DNA of 64,000 nt from Tepidibacter aestuarii (GTDB lineage: Bacteria > Bacillota > Clostridia > Peptostreptococcales > Peptostreptococcaceae), in contig NZ_OW235315.1 of the NCBI RefSeq assembly GCF_934924865.1, positions 806,001 through 870,000 of the forward strand, in the 5' to 3' direction. This document shows, in pieces, positions 1-8,625 of the stretch; the first letter of the stretch is position 1, and the number at the start of each line of letters is the position of its first letter. The notes under the pieces were generated by a model. That model worked only from the letters and a program-made list of their open reading frames with translations, did no database searches and was not told where the DNA came from. The position numbers and the translations under genes were made by a program.

Positions 1-1
1 A

Positions 2-736
2 AAAATAGAAGTTAAACAAAATACAAATGAACATGAAGATGTTGTATATACAAAAGAGACTAAAATATCAGCTGTATTAGTAGCTATAGGATTTATATTA
101 GATGTTATATGTATGTTCGTATTTGATTTAAAGGGAGGAGATGCTACTGCATTAGTTGGAGGAACTGCTGTATTGTTACTTGTAATCGTTACATTTATAA
201 ACTACAAAAATAAATCTTTGGAAAAAGTAACAGAATATATTCAGGGAGGATTCGGATTTGGAATAGATATATTTGGGCCAATTATTCCAATCGCAGCATT
301 TTTTTATCTAGGTCAAATGGGTGCATTTACAGAGGCAATAGGAGCAAATTTCTTACCAGCTTCATCTCAAGGAATATTGTCTGATATAGGCATTGCTTTA
401 TCTAACTCTGTACCTATGAATAAGGTTATGGTATGTTCAATAGAGAGTAGTGTTGGAGCTATAACAGGACTTGATGGATCGGGATTTTCAGGAATATCTT
501 TAGCAGGTTCTTTAGCTAAAGTATTTGCACAGGCTGCGTCTGTTAAAGCATCTTCTTTAGCAGCTCTAGGGCAGATTACTGCTATTTGGGTAGGAGGAGG
601 AACGGTAGTTCCTTGGGGTCTAATACCAGCTGCTGCTATATGCGGAGTTTCTCCTATTGAGCTTGCTAGAAGAAATTTTGTACCTGTAATGATAGGTATA
701 GTTGTAACTACAATTGTCGCTATGTTTGTTGTTTAA
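2..736 (+). CDS. Membrane transporter-like protein, C-terminal part
   Basis: The reading frame is open from base 2, so the gene begins upstream of the window. About 244 residues are visible and they contain several hydrophobic membrane segments separated by Gly/Ser-rich loops such as GGFGFGIDIFGP and GLDGSGFSG, which is how ion or carboxylate transporters of the IT type often look. The protein ends in a last membrane helix (VMIGIVVTTIVAMFVV). I cannot assign a family or substrate. A methionine at 113 lies inside a membrane helix and lacks a ribosome site, so it is not the start. Confidence 0.6.
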   Translation, partial: KIEVKQNTNEHEDVVYTKETKISAVLVAIGFILDVICMFVFDLKGGDATALVGGTAVLLLVIVTFINYKNKSLEKVTEYIQGGFGFGIDIFGPIIPIAAFFYLGQMGAFTEAIGANFLPASSQGILSDIGIALSNSVPMNKVMVCSIESSVGAITGLDGSGFSGISLAGSLAKVFAQAASVKASSLAALGQITAIWVGGGTVVPWGLIPAAAICGVSPIELARRNFVPVMIGIVVTTIVAMFVV

Positions 737-862
737 TTTAAAAATAATTTAATATAACTTTAAGGTTGTTTTAAGAATTACAAGATATTATATAATTAAA
801 CAGAAATACTAGAAATATAATAATATAGAAGTTTAAATATATAATATCGAGGAGAGGATCTT

Positions 863-1186
863 ATGATAATAGTAAGTACGACTAATACTGTAGAAGGAAA
901 AAAAATCAAAGAATATAAGGGAATTGTATTTGGAGAGGTAATAACAGGAGTTAATATAGTTAAGGATTTCATGGCTGGGGTTAGAGATATATTTGGAGGA
1001 AGATCTCAATCTTATGAAAATGAGCTTGTAAAGGCTAGAGAAGGTGCATTAGCTGAAATGAAAAATAGAGCAAATCAAATGGGAGCAGATGCTGTAGTTG
1101 GAGTAGATGTAGACTATGAAGTATTAGGTCAAGCGGGAAGTATGATGATGGTTACTGTATCTGGAACAGCAGTTACATTTGAGTAA
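863..1186 (+). CDS. YbjQ/UPF0145 family protein
   Basis: This 107-residue protein has the pattern of the YbjQ (UPF0145, formerly DUF74) family, a small oligomeric fold sometimes called a heavy-metal-binding domain without a proven role. Visible marks are the N-terminal beta strand with [11 protein letters not shown], the [13 protein letters not shown] helix and the [13 protein letters not shown] strand near the end. The length matches the family. A GAGGAGAGG ribosome site lies about 5 bases before the ATG. It is followed by a hairpin terminator at 1201, so it is probably a single-gene unit. No signal peptide or membrane helix is present. Confidence 0.9.
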   Translation: MIIVSTTNTVEGKKIKEYKGIVFGEVITGVNIVKDFMAGVRDIFGGRSQSYENELVKAREGALAEMKNRANQMGADAVVGVDVDYEVLGQAGSMMMVTVSGTAVTFE

Positions 1187-1200
1187 AAGTAAATTTTAAT

Positions 1201-1255
1201 CCTCTTACATAGAATTGGTATTAAGTGGTACAATAACTATGTAAGGGGGTTTTTT
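1201..1255 (+). terminator. Hairpin overlapping the next gene's ribosome site
   Basis: CCTCTTACATAG (1201-1212) pairs with CTATGTAAGGGGG (1237-1249) and is followed by six Ts. The GGGGG of the right arm is also the only ribosome site for the ATG at 1258. The hairpin could therefore end the upstream transcript and also mask the start of the acetyltransferase gene. The loop contains TACAAT, a possible -10 box. Confidence 0.6.
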
Positions 1256-1257
1256 AT

Positions 1258-1851
1258 ATGGAAAAATTAATTTTAAAAGAAGATTATTCAAAGGAAAATT
1301 TAAAATATGTATACAATGATTTATACTCTCAGTTTGAGAAAAGTGAATTAAAGGATAAAGATCAGTTTGATATCTTATTTAAAAGTGATAACTACAAACT
1401 TTTATTATGTTATGATAAAAGTGATTTAATAGGATATATTATAGTTTATATAGATTTTGAAACTAATTTGATGTGGCTTGATTATCTAGCTGTATTAGAG
1501 GAGTATCACTCTAACGGATATGGTACAAAAATGATTAAGACATTGAAGGGTAAGTACGAGAATTTAGATGGATGTATGATAGAGGTTGAAAAGGAAGATG
1601 ATAAAGACATAAACACTTATAGAAGAATAAGGTTCTATGAGAATCTAGAATGTATAAAGCTTGATATTAACTACATGCTTCCAACTAAAGAATCAGGCCT
1701 TAGCATGCATTTATATTATCTGCCTTTTGGAAAAGCTTTGATACAAATGACTAAGGCCCTAAGTGTTATTAAATCAGCACATAATACTATTCATTCAGAC
1801 ATAACTCATGTGGCTGAGATATTTACTAAAATTGAGGAGTCACTATTATAG
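1258..1851 (+). CDS. GNAT family N-acetyltransferase
   Basis: The protein has 197 residues. The acetyl-CoA binding motif A of GNAT enzymes is visible as HSNGYGT at residues 84-90, after the typical strand LMWLDYLAVL. The C-terminal 60 residues are less typical. The acceptor substrate cannot be predicted. Its ribosome site is the right arm of the hairpin at 1201-1255. The last 26 bases overlap, tail to tail, with the chitinase-like gene on the other strand. Confidence 0.85.
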   Translation: MEKLILKEDYSKENLKYVYNDLYSQFEKSELKDKDQFDILFKSDNYKLLLCYDKSDLIGYIIVYIDFETNLMWLDYLAVLEEYHSNGYGTKMIKTLKGKYENLDGCMIEVEKEDDKDINTYRRIRFYENLECIKLDINYMLPTKESGLSMHLYYLPFGKALIQMTKALSVIKSAHNTIHSDITHVAEIFTKIEESLL

Positions 1852-3226
1852 TTCTACTAGATTCGTGCCAAGTAGTTTTATAGTTAAAGCTTTCAAATAC
1901 ATATCTTAACGGGATATAAGTTCTGCCATCTTTTATTATAGCTTTTGTATCCATCTGAATTTTTTGTCCGTTTAAGTATATATATTCTTTGTCTATTGGA
2001 ATTCTTAAGTCGTTATCACCTTTAGTTGCATGTACAATACGATCTAAGCTATTATATGATACATTTACATCTATTGTTTCTAGTGCTTTTCTTACAGGAA
2101 CTAAAGTACGAGAATTTTCATCAATAAATGGAATTCCTAGATTATCATTTTCGTCAAACGTTAATTCATGATTATCAACTACAAAGTATATTTTTTTATT
2201 TCTTTCACTAGGATTAAGTTTTGATGTTTCTTTTACAACATCATCAATATTTTTTACAAGACTTAGCTCGTCTAAAGTATCTTCGTTCACATCAAACAGC
2301 ATAACTCCAGATGCTTTATTAAGGGCTAGTCTTGTCTTTTCTTTTACTGTGTTTATTCCGTTGTAATAATATTTAATAGAATCTATTGTAGCTGTATCCT
2401 TATATGCATTTTCTCTATCTTCTTTTACTATATCTCTGTAAACATTCCAATTAGAATTGGTTGGATGTGCATAAAAAGGAATACCTATTACTATCTTTTC
2501 TTTAGGAACACCTCTATTTAACCAATATTCTATAGACGTATCTGCAAACCAAAATGGACTATGTTGTTCATTGTTCATATCATAAGCCATTATACTTATC
2601 CAATCAAAACTGTCTAAGCATTTAGGAGTTACTGCTTTTGATACTTCAGGGCCTTCTTCCTTAGACCAAGCTCCATTAAGTGCTGCTGTTAGATATTTGT
2701 TTTTTTCTTTTAATTTAGAACTAAGCTCTAAAACTAGTTTTTCATAGTTTAAAGAAGATTGTCCAAGGTCGGGGTATTCCCAATCTATTTCAACACCGTC
2801 TAAGTTATATTCGTCTGCAAACTTTACTATATTATCTACAAGATTTGATCTGAGTTCATCTGATGCAGCTATTTTTTCAAATCTAGTATCTAGTGGAGCA
2901 TAAGCTTCATCAAACCATCCTCCAACTGCTATTAATACATTAACGTTGTTTTCGTGACCTTTTTTAACTAGCTTTTTTAATTCATCGGGTTTCTTTATTG
3001 GAACTAAAGAACCGTCTTCTTTTGGTATTAAAAAAGCGTATATTATGTGTGTTAGCTTATCATATTGAATATTTGTTTCAACTGAATCTTTGAATATGTC
3101 TGAACAGTATGCAACGACTTTAAAATCATCCTTTTCTTGTGAAAATATGTAATTTGGATAAAATGATAAGTTTAATATGTAAATTAAAGATAGTATCACG
3201 CAAGAAAATTTTTTAAAAATATTCAT
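1826..3226 (-). CDS. Secreted GH18 glycoside hydrolase with copper-amine-oxidase-like C-terminal domain
   Basis: The 466-residue protein begins with a signal peptide (about residues 1-29). Residues ~35-320 form a glycosyl hydrolase 18 domain: the substrate strand motif VGGW (101-104) and the active-site motif DGVEIDWEYP, with E150 as the expected acid/base. Family members cleave chitin, peptidoglycan or other GlcNAc polymers; spore-coat and germination relatives exist. Residues ~345-466 match the copper amine oxidase N-terminal-like domain, which in Firmicutes is a wall-associated module without enzyme activity (RTLVPVRKALE and GRTYIPLRYVFESF). A GGAGGTGA ribosome site lies 7 bases before the ATG. 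Confidence 0.88.
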   Translation of the reverse strand: MNIFKKFSCVILSLIYILNLSFYPNYIFSQEKDDFKVVAYCSDIFKDSVETNIQYDKLTHIIYAFLIPKEDGSLVPIKKPDELKKLVKKGHENNVNVLIAVGGWFDEAYAPLDTRFEKIAASDELRSNLVDNIVKFADEYNLDGVEIDWEYPDLGQSSLNYEKLVLELSSKLKEKNKYLTAALNGAWSKEEGPEVSKAVTPKCLDSFDWISIMAYDMNNEQHSPFWFADTSIEYWLNRGVPKEKIVIGIPFYAHPTNSNWNVYRDIVKEDRENAYKDTATIDSIKYYYNGINTVKEKTRLALNKASGVMLFDVNEDTLDELSLVKNIDDVVKETSKLNPSERNKKIYFVVDNHELTFDENDNLGIPFIDENSRTLVPVRKALETIDVNVSYNSLDRIVHATKGDNDLRIPIDKEYIYLNGQKIQMDTKAIIKDGRTYIPLRYVFESFNYKTTWHESSRTIIVTPQF

Positions 3227-3308
3227 CTTAGCTTCACCTCCGAATTTAGTTTAGATACAATAAAAATTATATCACATACATTTAAAGTAAATATTACAAA
3301 AAAATTAC

Positions 3309-3336
3309 AAAAATGATGCTAATCAGCATCATTTTG
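3309..3336 (-). terminator. Terminator of dinB
   Basis: AAAATGATGCT and AGCATCATTTT form an 11-bp stem with a four-base loop. On the minus strand it is followed by T-rich sequence and sits about 20 bases after the dinB stop. Confidence 0.75.
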
Positions 3337-3353
3337 AAATAATACAAGTAATC

Positions 3354-4397
3354 CTACAGAAAAGTAAGTTGTTCTATTTTTTTATCAGATAGATTTGATA
3401 CACTAAGTCCTATAAGCCTTATATCATCGTGTATGTTTATTTCTTTTAATAAGCTGCATGCTATAGTGTATATTTCATCGTAAGAATCTGTGTAATGATG
3501 AATTGTTTTGCTCTTTGTATGATTAGAAAAGTCTGATGTTTTTATCTTAATTGTTATAGTTTTAGATAATATATCTTGTTTTTTCAATGTATATGATATA
3601 TCTTTACTAAATAATGATAAGAAGTGCATAAGATATTCTATATCGTCTGTATTTGATGAAAGGGTAGTTTCTCTTCCTAATGATTTTGTCTGACGATTAG
3701 GTTGAACAGGTCTATTATCTATACCTAAAAGTCTATTATAAAGTTCCCAAGATTGATTTGAAAATAATTCTACGAAATAATCTTTGGGGAGATTCAATAA
3801 ATCATTTACTGTATATACACCTATATTGTTTAGCTTGTCTATTGTTTTCTTTCCTATACCATAGACTGTCTTTATAGAAAGGGGCCTAAGTATTTCTGGA
3901 ACCATTTCTTCAGTTATAACTTTGATTCCGTCTGGTTTATTCCAATCTGAGCCAAGTTTTGCTAAAAATTTATTGTGAGATATACCAACTGATATAGTAA
4001 GCCCTGTTTTTTTAAAAACTTCATTTTTTATATAATGTCCTATTTCAATTGGAGGAGTGTCTATGGCAGATACATCAAGATAAGCTTCGTCTATTGATAA
4101 AGGTTCTACTATTTCTGTTATATTGTATAAAATATCGAATATTTGATTAGAAACTTCCTTGTATCTTGAGTGTCTAACTGGTAAAAATATTCCATTAGGA
4201 CATTTTTGTGCAGCTATAAATCCCGGCATTGCAGATCTAACGCCATACCTTCTAGCTTCATAAGAGCATGTGCAAACTACTCCCTTGCTAGTTCTACCTC
4301 CTACTATAACTGGCTTTCCTTTGAGACTAGGGTTATCTACTTGTTCTACGCTTGCAAAAAAAGCATCCATATCAACATGTATAATTTTACGATTCAT
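3354..4397 (-). CDS. dinB: DNA polymerase IV (Y-family translesion polymerase)
   Basis: The product (347 residues) has the Y-family polymerase catalytic acids: D9 in HVDMDAFFASVEQ and D103/E104 in SIDEAYLDV. Helix-hairpin-helix and little-finger domains follow (IKTVYGIGKKTIDKL near residue 178). It copies past damaged bases. Two ATG codons stand in tandem; the second (4397) is chosen because AGGTG at 4403-4407 is only 2 bases from the first but 5 from the second. A LexA box lies 30 bases upstream, so the gene should belong to the SOS response. Confidence 0.95.
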   Translation of the reverse strand: MNRKIIHVDMDAFFASVEQVDNPSLKGKPVIVGGRTSKGVVCTCSYEARRYGVRSAMPGFIAAQKCPNGIFLPVRHSRYKEVSNQIFDILYNITEIVEPLSIDEAYLDVSAIDTPPIEIGHYIKNEVFKKTGLTISVGISHNKFLAKLGSDWNKPDGIKVITEEMVPEILRPLSIKTVYGIGKKTIDKLNNIGVYTVNDLLNLPKDYFVELFSNQSWELYNRLLGIDNRPVQPNRQTKSLGRETTLSSNTDDIEYLMHFLSLFSKDISYTLKKQDILSKTITIKIKTSDFSNHTKSKTIHHYTDSYDEIYTIACSLLKEINIHDDIRLIGLSVSNLSDKKIEQLTFL

Positions 4398-4426
4398 CAT
4401 AACACCTACTAGTTTTTAAAATTTTA

Positions 4427-4438
4427 GAACATAAGTTC
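4427..4438 (-). promoter_or_regulatory. LexA (SOS) operator of dinB
   Basis: GAACATAAGTTC fits the Gram-positive LexA/DinR consensus GAAC-N4-GTTC exactly, and the symmetry extends one base on each side. On the minus strand it follows a TATAAT -10 box directly, as expected for a repressor site. DNA damage should therefore induce dinB. Confidence 0.85.
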
Positions 4439-4509
4439 TGTTTTATTATACTATATTAAGTATGATAAAAAAAGTTTTCACTATAAAAGATTTTATTTTT
4501 AGTAAATAA

Positions 4510-4544
4510 AAAAGTCATCTAAGAAAAATTCTTTGATGACTTTA
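4510..4544 (-). terminator. Terminator of the cupin regulator gene
   Basis: AAAGTCATC (4511-4519) pairs with GATGACTTT (4535-4543). On the minus strand the stem overlaps the stop codon and is followed by TTTTATTT. Confidence 0.7.
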
Positions 4545-5087
4545 AAAAATTATAGGAGTTACAACTGTTAGTATTTTAGCTGGTTCATTTAATGGGTTGA
4601 TTAAAATGTGAGGTATTGTTGATGGAAAGTGAAAAGAATCTCCAGATTCAACTAAATATTCTTTGCCATCTAAATCTACTATTATTGCACCATCAAGTAC
4701 ATGAATAAATTCTTCTCCTGGATGGTTGAATTTATGACCGTGTTTTTCTTTAGGTGGAATAGTAATCATTACAGATTCTAGACATCTTTCTGAAAAATCA
4801 CCACTAAGTCGAGCAAATTCTGAATTAGAACCTTCTATTTTAAAAACACTTTTTTCTTCAGATTTTACTAAAAAAGTATGATTGGGTGGACTTTTAAAGA
4901 AATGAGCTATTGGAATACATAAAGCATCAGCAATTTTCTTTAAAGATGTGATAGCTAATGAAGAAGTATTGTTTTCTACTTGAGAGAGAAAGCTGACTGA
5001 TAAACCTGTTTTTTCGCTCATTTCTTTCAACGTTAAATTTTTATCTTTTCTAAGATTTCGAATTTTTTCAGAGATTTCGTTGACCAT
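4542..5087 (-). CDS. XRE-family regulator with cupin sensor domain
   Basis: The 181-residue protein has an N-terminal XRE helix-turn-helix (residues ~8-62, with LTLKEMSEKTGLSVSFLSQVE) and a C-terminal cupin barrel (residues ~108-178, with HPGEEFIHVLDG and the FHFPSTIPH strand). This layout is typical of one-component repressors that sense a small metabolite, such as those of amino-acid or polyamine genes. It is divergent from the decayed membrane gene and the M24 peptidase, which are natural candidates for its regulon. GGAGG lies 6 bases before the ATG. Confidence 0.9.
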   Translation of the reverse strand: MVNEISEKIRNLRKDKNLTLKEMSEKTGLSVSFLSQVENNTSSLAITSLKKIADALCIPIAHFFKSPPNHTFLVKSEEKSVFKIEGSNSEFARLSGDFSERCLESVMITIPPKEKHGHKFNHPGEEFIHVLDGAIIVDLDGKEYLVESGDSFHFPSTIPHILINPLNEPAKILTVVTPIIF

Positions 5088-5121
5088 TATTAACCTCCAA
5101 GTAATTTTAATGATTTAATAA

Positions 5122-5150
5122 ATAATATCATATTTAAAATATCAATTCAA
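5122..5150 (-). promoter_or_regulatory. Promoter of the cupin regulator gene
   Basis: On the minus strand TTGAAT (5145-5150) and TATTAT (5122-5127) are separated by exactly 17 bases, about 35 bases upstream of the start codon. Confidence 0.55.
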
Positions 5151-5326
5151 TGTTTGAAGTGATAATGAATAATTTGTTAACTAATATTAAACGAATTACA
5201 GTAATAACGTAAAAAGATACAGTAATACTGAAAAAATATATACATATGAAAAAAATTGTGATAATATCAAAATATGGAATATATATATGTTCTATAAATT
5301 ATAAGAAATTATGCACGTGCTTTTGA

Positions 5327-5581
5327 CTGGGTGCTATACCAGCATGGGTTGTTTTTACATTTATATTCTTTGTACTTATAGTTTATTTAGTTTTATTCTG
5401 GATTTTATAACTTATCAGGACTAGAGGGATGGCTTTTGCAAAGGTTTTCACAAATGTTAGAACTTTGAGATTAACAGTACCTTATTTACTTTTAATTCTT
5501 ATGGGGTTAATGGTTTAAAAGAACTTTGTTAAAAGAATAGGATTTAAAGAAGACTGTAAAGAAATAAAGAAAATAGATTAA
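5327..5581 (+). pseudogene. Decayed small membrane-protein gene
   Basis: One frame from 5327 to the TAA at 5579-5581 reads as a membrane protein but is broken by two in-frame TAA codons and has no start or ribosome site. The first part reads LGAIPAWVVFTFIFFVLIVY, a clear membrane helix; a second helix (TVPYLLLILMGLMV) is followed by a charged tail ending EIKKID. The gene lies just before the M24 peptidase, where a transporter would be expected. The family is uncertain. The rest of the 536-base gap between the regulator and the peptidase holds only AT-rich promoter-like sequence. Confidence 0.5.
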
Positions 5582-5623
5582 TGAATGTAGATTTAATTAG
5601 TATTAATTAAGGAGGGATTTTTT

Positions 5624-6700
5624 ATGAAAAAAGAAAGATTAAATAAAGTATTAAAAGAAATGGAAGATAGAAATATACCTCAGATGTTAGTTTCTGATCC
5701 TGCTGCAATTTTCTATTTAACAGGAAAATGGATTCATCCAGGAGAGAGAATGTTAGCTCTTTATTTAAATTTAAATGAAAACCATAAATTATTCATAAAT
5801 GAACTATTTCCAGTAAATGAAGATTTAGGTGTTGAAAAGATATGGTTTAATGATACTCAAGATGCTGTAGAGATAGTATCAAAGTATGTAGATAAGGAAA
5901 AGACTATGGGTGTTGATAAAAACTGGCCAGCTCGTTTCTTATTAAGACTTATGGAACTTGAAGGTGGAAGTAAGTTTGTTAATGGATCTATGATATTAGA
6001 TAAAGTTAGAATGTGTAAGGATGATCAAGAAAAGGATTTTATGAGAGAGGCATCAAGACTTAACGATATGGCAGTAGAGAAAATGATTCAATCTGTTTCA
6101 AAAGATTATTCTGAAAAGAAAATGGGTCAAATTTTAGGAGATATATATGAAGAAATAGGTGCTAATGGATTCTCATTTGATCCTATTATAGCTTATGGTG
6201 AAAATGCAGCAAATCCTCATCATGAGCCAGGTAATTCTATGCTTAAAGAAGGAGATAGTATAATTATAGATATTGGATGTGTTAAAGATTCTTATTGTTC
6301 TGATATGACAAGAACTGTATTTTATAAGTCTGTATCTGATAAGTCTAAAGAGGTTTACAATACTGTTTTAGAAGCTAATAAGAAGGCTATATCAATAGTT
6401 AAACCTGGTGTTAAGTTTAGTGATATAGACTTAGCTGCTAGAAACTATATAGAAGACGCAGGTTATGGAAAGTATTTTACACATAGAACAGGACACTCAA
6501 TAGGTATAGAAGTACATGACTTTGGCGATGTTTCATGTGTTAACCATGATGAAGTAGCACCTGGGATGATATTTTCAATAGAACCAGGTATATATATACC
6601 TGGAGAGGTTGGAGTTAGAATAGAGGATTTAGTACTTGTTACTGAAGATGGATGTGAAGTGCTTAATAAATATAGCAAAGATCTTAAGGTGATCGGATAA
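5624..6700 (+). CDS. M24 family metallopeptidase (Xaa-Pro aminopeptidase/dipeptidase type)
   Basis: The 358-residue protein has an N-terminal creatinase-like domain (~1-125) and a C-terminal pita-bread peptidase domain. All five metal ligands are present: D216, D227, H291, E320 and E334, in the motifs DIGCVKDSYCSDMTRT, HRTGHSIGIEVHD, SIEPGIY and VRIEDLVLV. Such enzymes use two Mn or Co ions to split dipeptides or N-terminal residues before proline in the cytoplasm. The ribosome site AAGGAGGG lies 7 bases from the ATG. A strong terminator follows. The cupin regulator upstream may control it. Confidence 0.93.
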   Translation: MKKERLNKVLKEMEDRNIPQMLVSDPAAIFYLTGKWIHPGERMLALYLNLNENHKLFINELFPVNEDLGVEKIWFNDTQDAVEIVSKYVDKEKTMGVDKNWPARFLLRLMELEGGSKFVNGSMILDKVRMCKDDQEKDFMREASRLNDMAVEKMIQSVSKDYSEKKMGQILGDIYEEIGANGFSFDPIIAYGENAANPHHEPGNSMLKEGDSIIIDIGCVKDSYCSDMTRTVFYKSVSDKSKEVYNTVLEANKKAISIVKPGVKFSDIDLAARNYIEDAGYGKYFTHRTGHSIGIEVHDFGDVSCVNHDEVAPGMIFSIEPGIYIPGEVGVRIEDLVLVTEDGCEVLNKYSKDLKVIG

Positions 6701-6705
6701 AATTA

Positions 6706-6746
6706 AAAAATTCGCTTCATGCCAATGGCATGAAGCGAATTTTTTA
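6706..6746 (+). terminator. Terminator of the M24 peptidase gene
   Basis: AAATTCGCTTCATGCC and GGCATGAAGCGAATTT form a 16-bp perfect stem with a three-base loop, followed by a run of Ts, directly after the stop codon. Confidence 0.92.
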
Positions 6747-6816
6747 TTCTACAGGAAATTATAACATTTTTGTTTTGTGGATAACTTGGTAATAGAGCTA
6801 TAATTGCATCTATTTT

Positions 6817-6876
6817 TGAGCAACGGAGCCCATAGGGATCGTTGGCAACATGAGTCAGTGCGTAGCGACTAGACGA
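6817..6876. repeat. Diverged intergenic repeat, copy 1
   Basis: The stretch begins GAGCAACGGAG and ends GCGTAGCGACTAGACGA. It can fold into a hairpin (CAACG...CCC with GGG...CGTTG). A shorter relative with the same ends is at 9106-9150. It is far more GC-rich than its surroundings and lies directly after the stop of the glucosaminidase gene, so it may also serve as its 3' end. Confidence 0.45.
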
Positions 6877-6881
6877 ATTTT

Positions 6882-7457
6882 TTAATCATACTCATATAAC
6901 TTATACTTTTCTATTATTGATATAAGCTTTTGAGGGTAGTTTGGATCGGTGGAGTATCCACATGCATAAAGTGCTATAGCTTGTTCTTTATAATCCTTAC
7001 ATTTTTTCAATGACTCATATCGTTTAGCCTTTCCAAGCAAGTTAGTGTAGTCCTCAATAGATTCTGAATATGAATCATAAGCTCTGAAACTTTGAACTAC
7101 TTTTACTTTTTTATTGTCTACGAATTCATTAGTCGGAAAATCAACTTTATTTTTATAGTCTTTACTAGCCTTTATTCCAAATAAATTTTTCCCTTTTTGT
7201 GTTAGATTAGAATTACCCCAGTTACTTTCAAGAATTGCTTGTGCTATTGTGATACTTGGATATATATTGTATTTTTTATAACCGTAGTTGGTTTTTGAAT
7301 ATACAAGTTGTATGAATTCATCTTTTGTTTCGAATTTTTCATTGTATAGATCTGGTAATGGAGTTGATGATTTAAATAGAAATAGTATCAAAATAGAGCT
7401 TAAGATAAAAAATAACATAGATGTAATAATAAAAACTATACTTATTTTATTTTTCAT
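6882..7457 (-). CDS. Membrane-anchored GH73 N-acetylglucosaminidase
   Basis: The 191-residue protein has an N-terminal membrane anchor (residues ~5-28) and an outside glucosaminidase (GH73/LytG-like) domain. The catalytic glutamate is E77 in IAQAILESNWGNS; NLFGIKA and the TKLLGKAKRYE-like region (DYTNLLGKAKRYESL) are typical of the family. It should trim peptidoglycan at the cell surface during growth or division. The length is that of a bare catalytic domain with an anchor and no wall-binding repeats. Confidence 0.9.
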   Translation of the reverse strand: MKNKISIVFIITSMLFFILSSILILFLFKSSTPLPDLYNEKFETKDEFIQLVYSKTNYGYKKYNIYPSITIAQAILESNWGNSNLTQKGKNLFGIKASKDYKNKVDFPTNEFVDNKKVKVVQSFRAYDSYSESIEDYTNLLGKAKRYESLKKCKDYKEQAIALYACGYSTDPNYPQKLISIIEKYKLYEYD

Positions 7458-7532
7458 TTGAATCTCCCTTTATGTAATATATATATAATTATATATTATG
7501 AGAGCACTTAATGAAATAATACAATAGTCATA

Positions 7533-8510
7533 TTAAATTGTTTTTCCAGAATCTCTAGTTTGTATTAATTCACTAGGAAATGGTTCAAATATAGTCTGAT
7601 TATGTAAATATTCATTTTCAAACCTCATAACCCAAGAATTTATCATAGTTAATGGAACACAAAATGGTATTTTTTTGTTGTTGTATTTTTCTAATGTTTC
7701 TAAGAAAAAAGCTTTCTCACTAAAGGATAAATGCTTAGAAAAATACCCAAATAAATGAAGTAGCATATTGATATTTCTATTTGGTTTGGATGGTATAGAT
7801 AAAGCTTTGTTAAGATATATTTCATAGTCACTTATTATATCCGATATATCCTTTGACTCTGTATTAGCAGTTAATTTTCCCATCTTCTTTAAATATCCAG
7901 GGCTGTGTGACATTAAAAGATATTTATTTTTACTTTGAAAGTCTATAAGAGACTTTATGCTTTTATCTTTTTTCACGTTTTTAAAATCTGATTTTGTATA
8001 TATTTTTGTTAAAAAATGTTCTCTAATATCAAAGTTAGTAAGCCTTCCTTCATCTTCAATAACTGCATCTGGAAAGTATTCATATATTTTACTTGCAAAT
8101 AATCCGCTACCTCTCTTTGGAAGAGCAGGTGACTTTCCGTGGGATTTATACACTTTAACATTTTTTATACCGCAAGATGGAGAGCGGCTTTTTAGAATAA
8201 ATCCATCTATACCCTTGTCAGATATATCTTTTAAAAATATATTGGAGAAGGAATGCATTTTGTCAGTTAAATCATCTCCTGTTTTAGAAAAAACTAAATT
8301 AAAATTTTCTTTATCATCTTTCGAAACCAGTCTTAAGGCATCTCTAGGAGTAGAAAGGCCTATACTTGTTTCGGGACATACAGTAACAAAATTAACATGA
8401 GATTTTAGAGTTTTTATAAAATCGTTGTTTATTTTAGATCCGTTATATCTACAATTATCATGTTCTATACATTTGCTTAGAATGATATTAGGAGTGGTGA
8501 AATCTTTCAT
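7533..8510 (-). CDS. DUF523-DUF1722 fusion protein (YbgA-type)
   Basis: The 325-residue protein joins two known domains. Residues ~10-155 are DUF523, with conserved cysteines in LSKCIEH, VTVCPE and SRSPSCGIKN; some DUF523 proteins are [4Fe-4S] enzymes that remove sulfur from thiouracil (TudS). Residues ~190-310 are DUF1722 (YbgA), with LLMSHSPGYLKKMGKL. In other bacteria this pair occurs near photolyase genes; here the neighbour is another cysteine-rich protein. The reaction of the fused protein is not known. It is transcribed towards the glucosaminidase gene. Confidence 0.88.
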   Translation of the reverse strand: MKDFTTPNIILSKCIEHDNCRYNGSKINNDFIKTLKSHVNFVTVCPETSIGLSTPRDALRLVSKDDKENFNLVFSKTGDDLTDKMHSFSNIFLKDISDKGIDGFILKSRSPSCGIKNVKVYKSHGKSPALPKRGSGLFASKIYEYFPDAVIEDEGRLTNFDIREHFLTKIYTKSDFKNVKKDKSIKSLIDFQSKNKYLLMSHSPGYLKKMGKLTANTESKDISDIISDYEIYLNKALSIPSKPNRNINMLLHLFGYFSKHLSFSEKAFFLETLEKYNNKKIPFCVPLTMINSWVMRFENEYLHNQTIFEPFPSELIQTRDSGKTI

Positions 8511-8625
8511 GAAAATTCTCCTTTCATTTTGATCATTAAATATACTTATTATAATCTGTATTTTTTGAGAATATATTTATCTGAAAGGTAAAAGTTATAA
8601 AATTCCATATAAATTAAGTTTTGTT

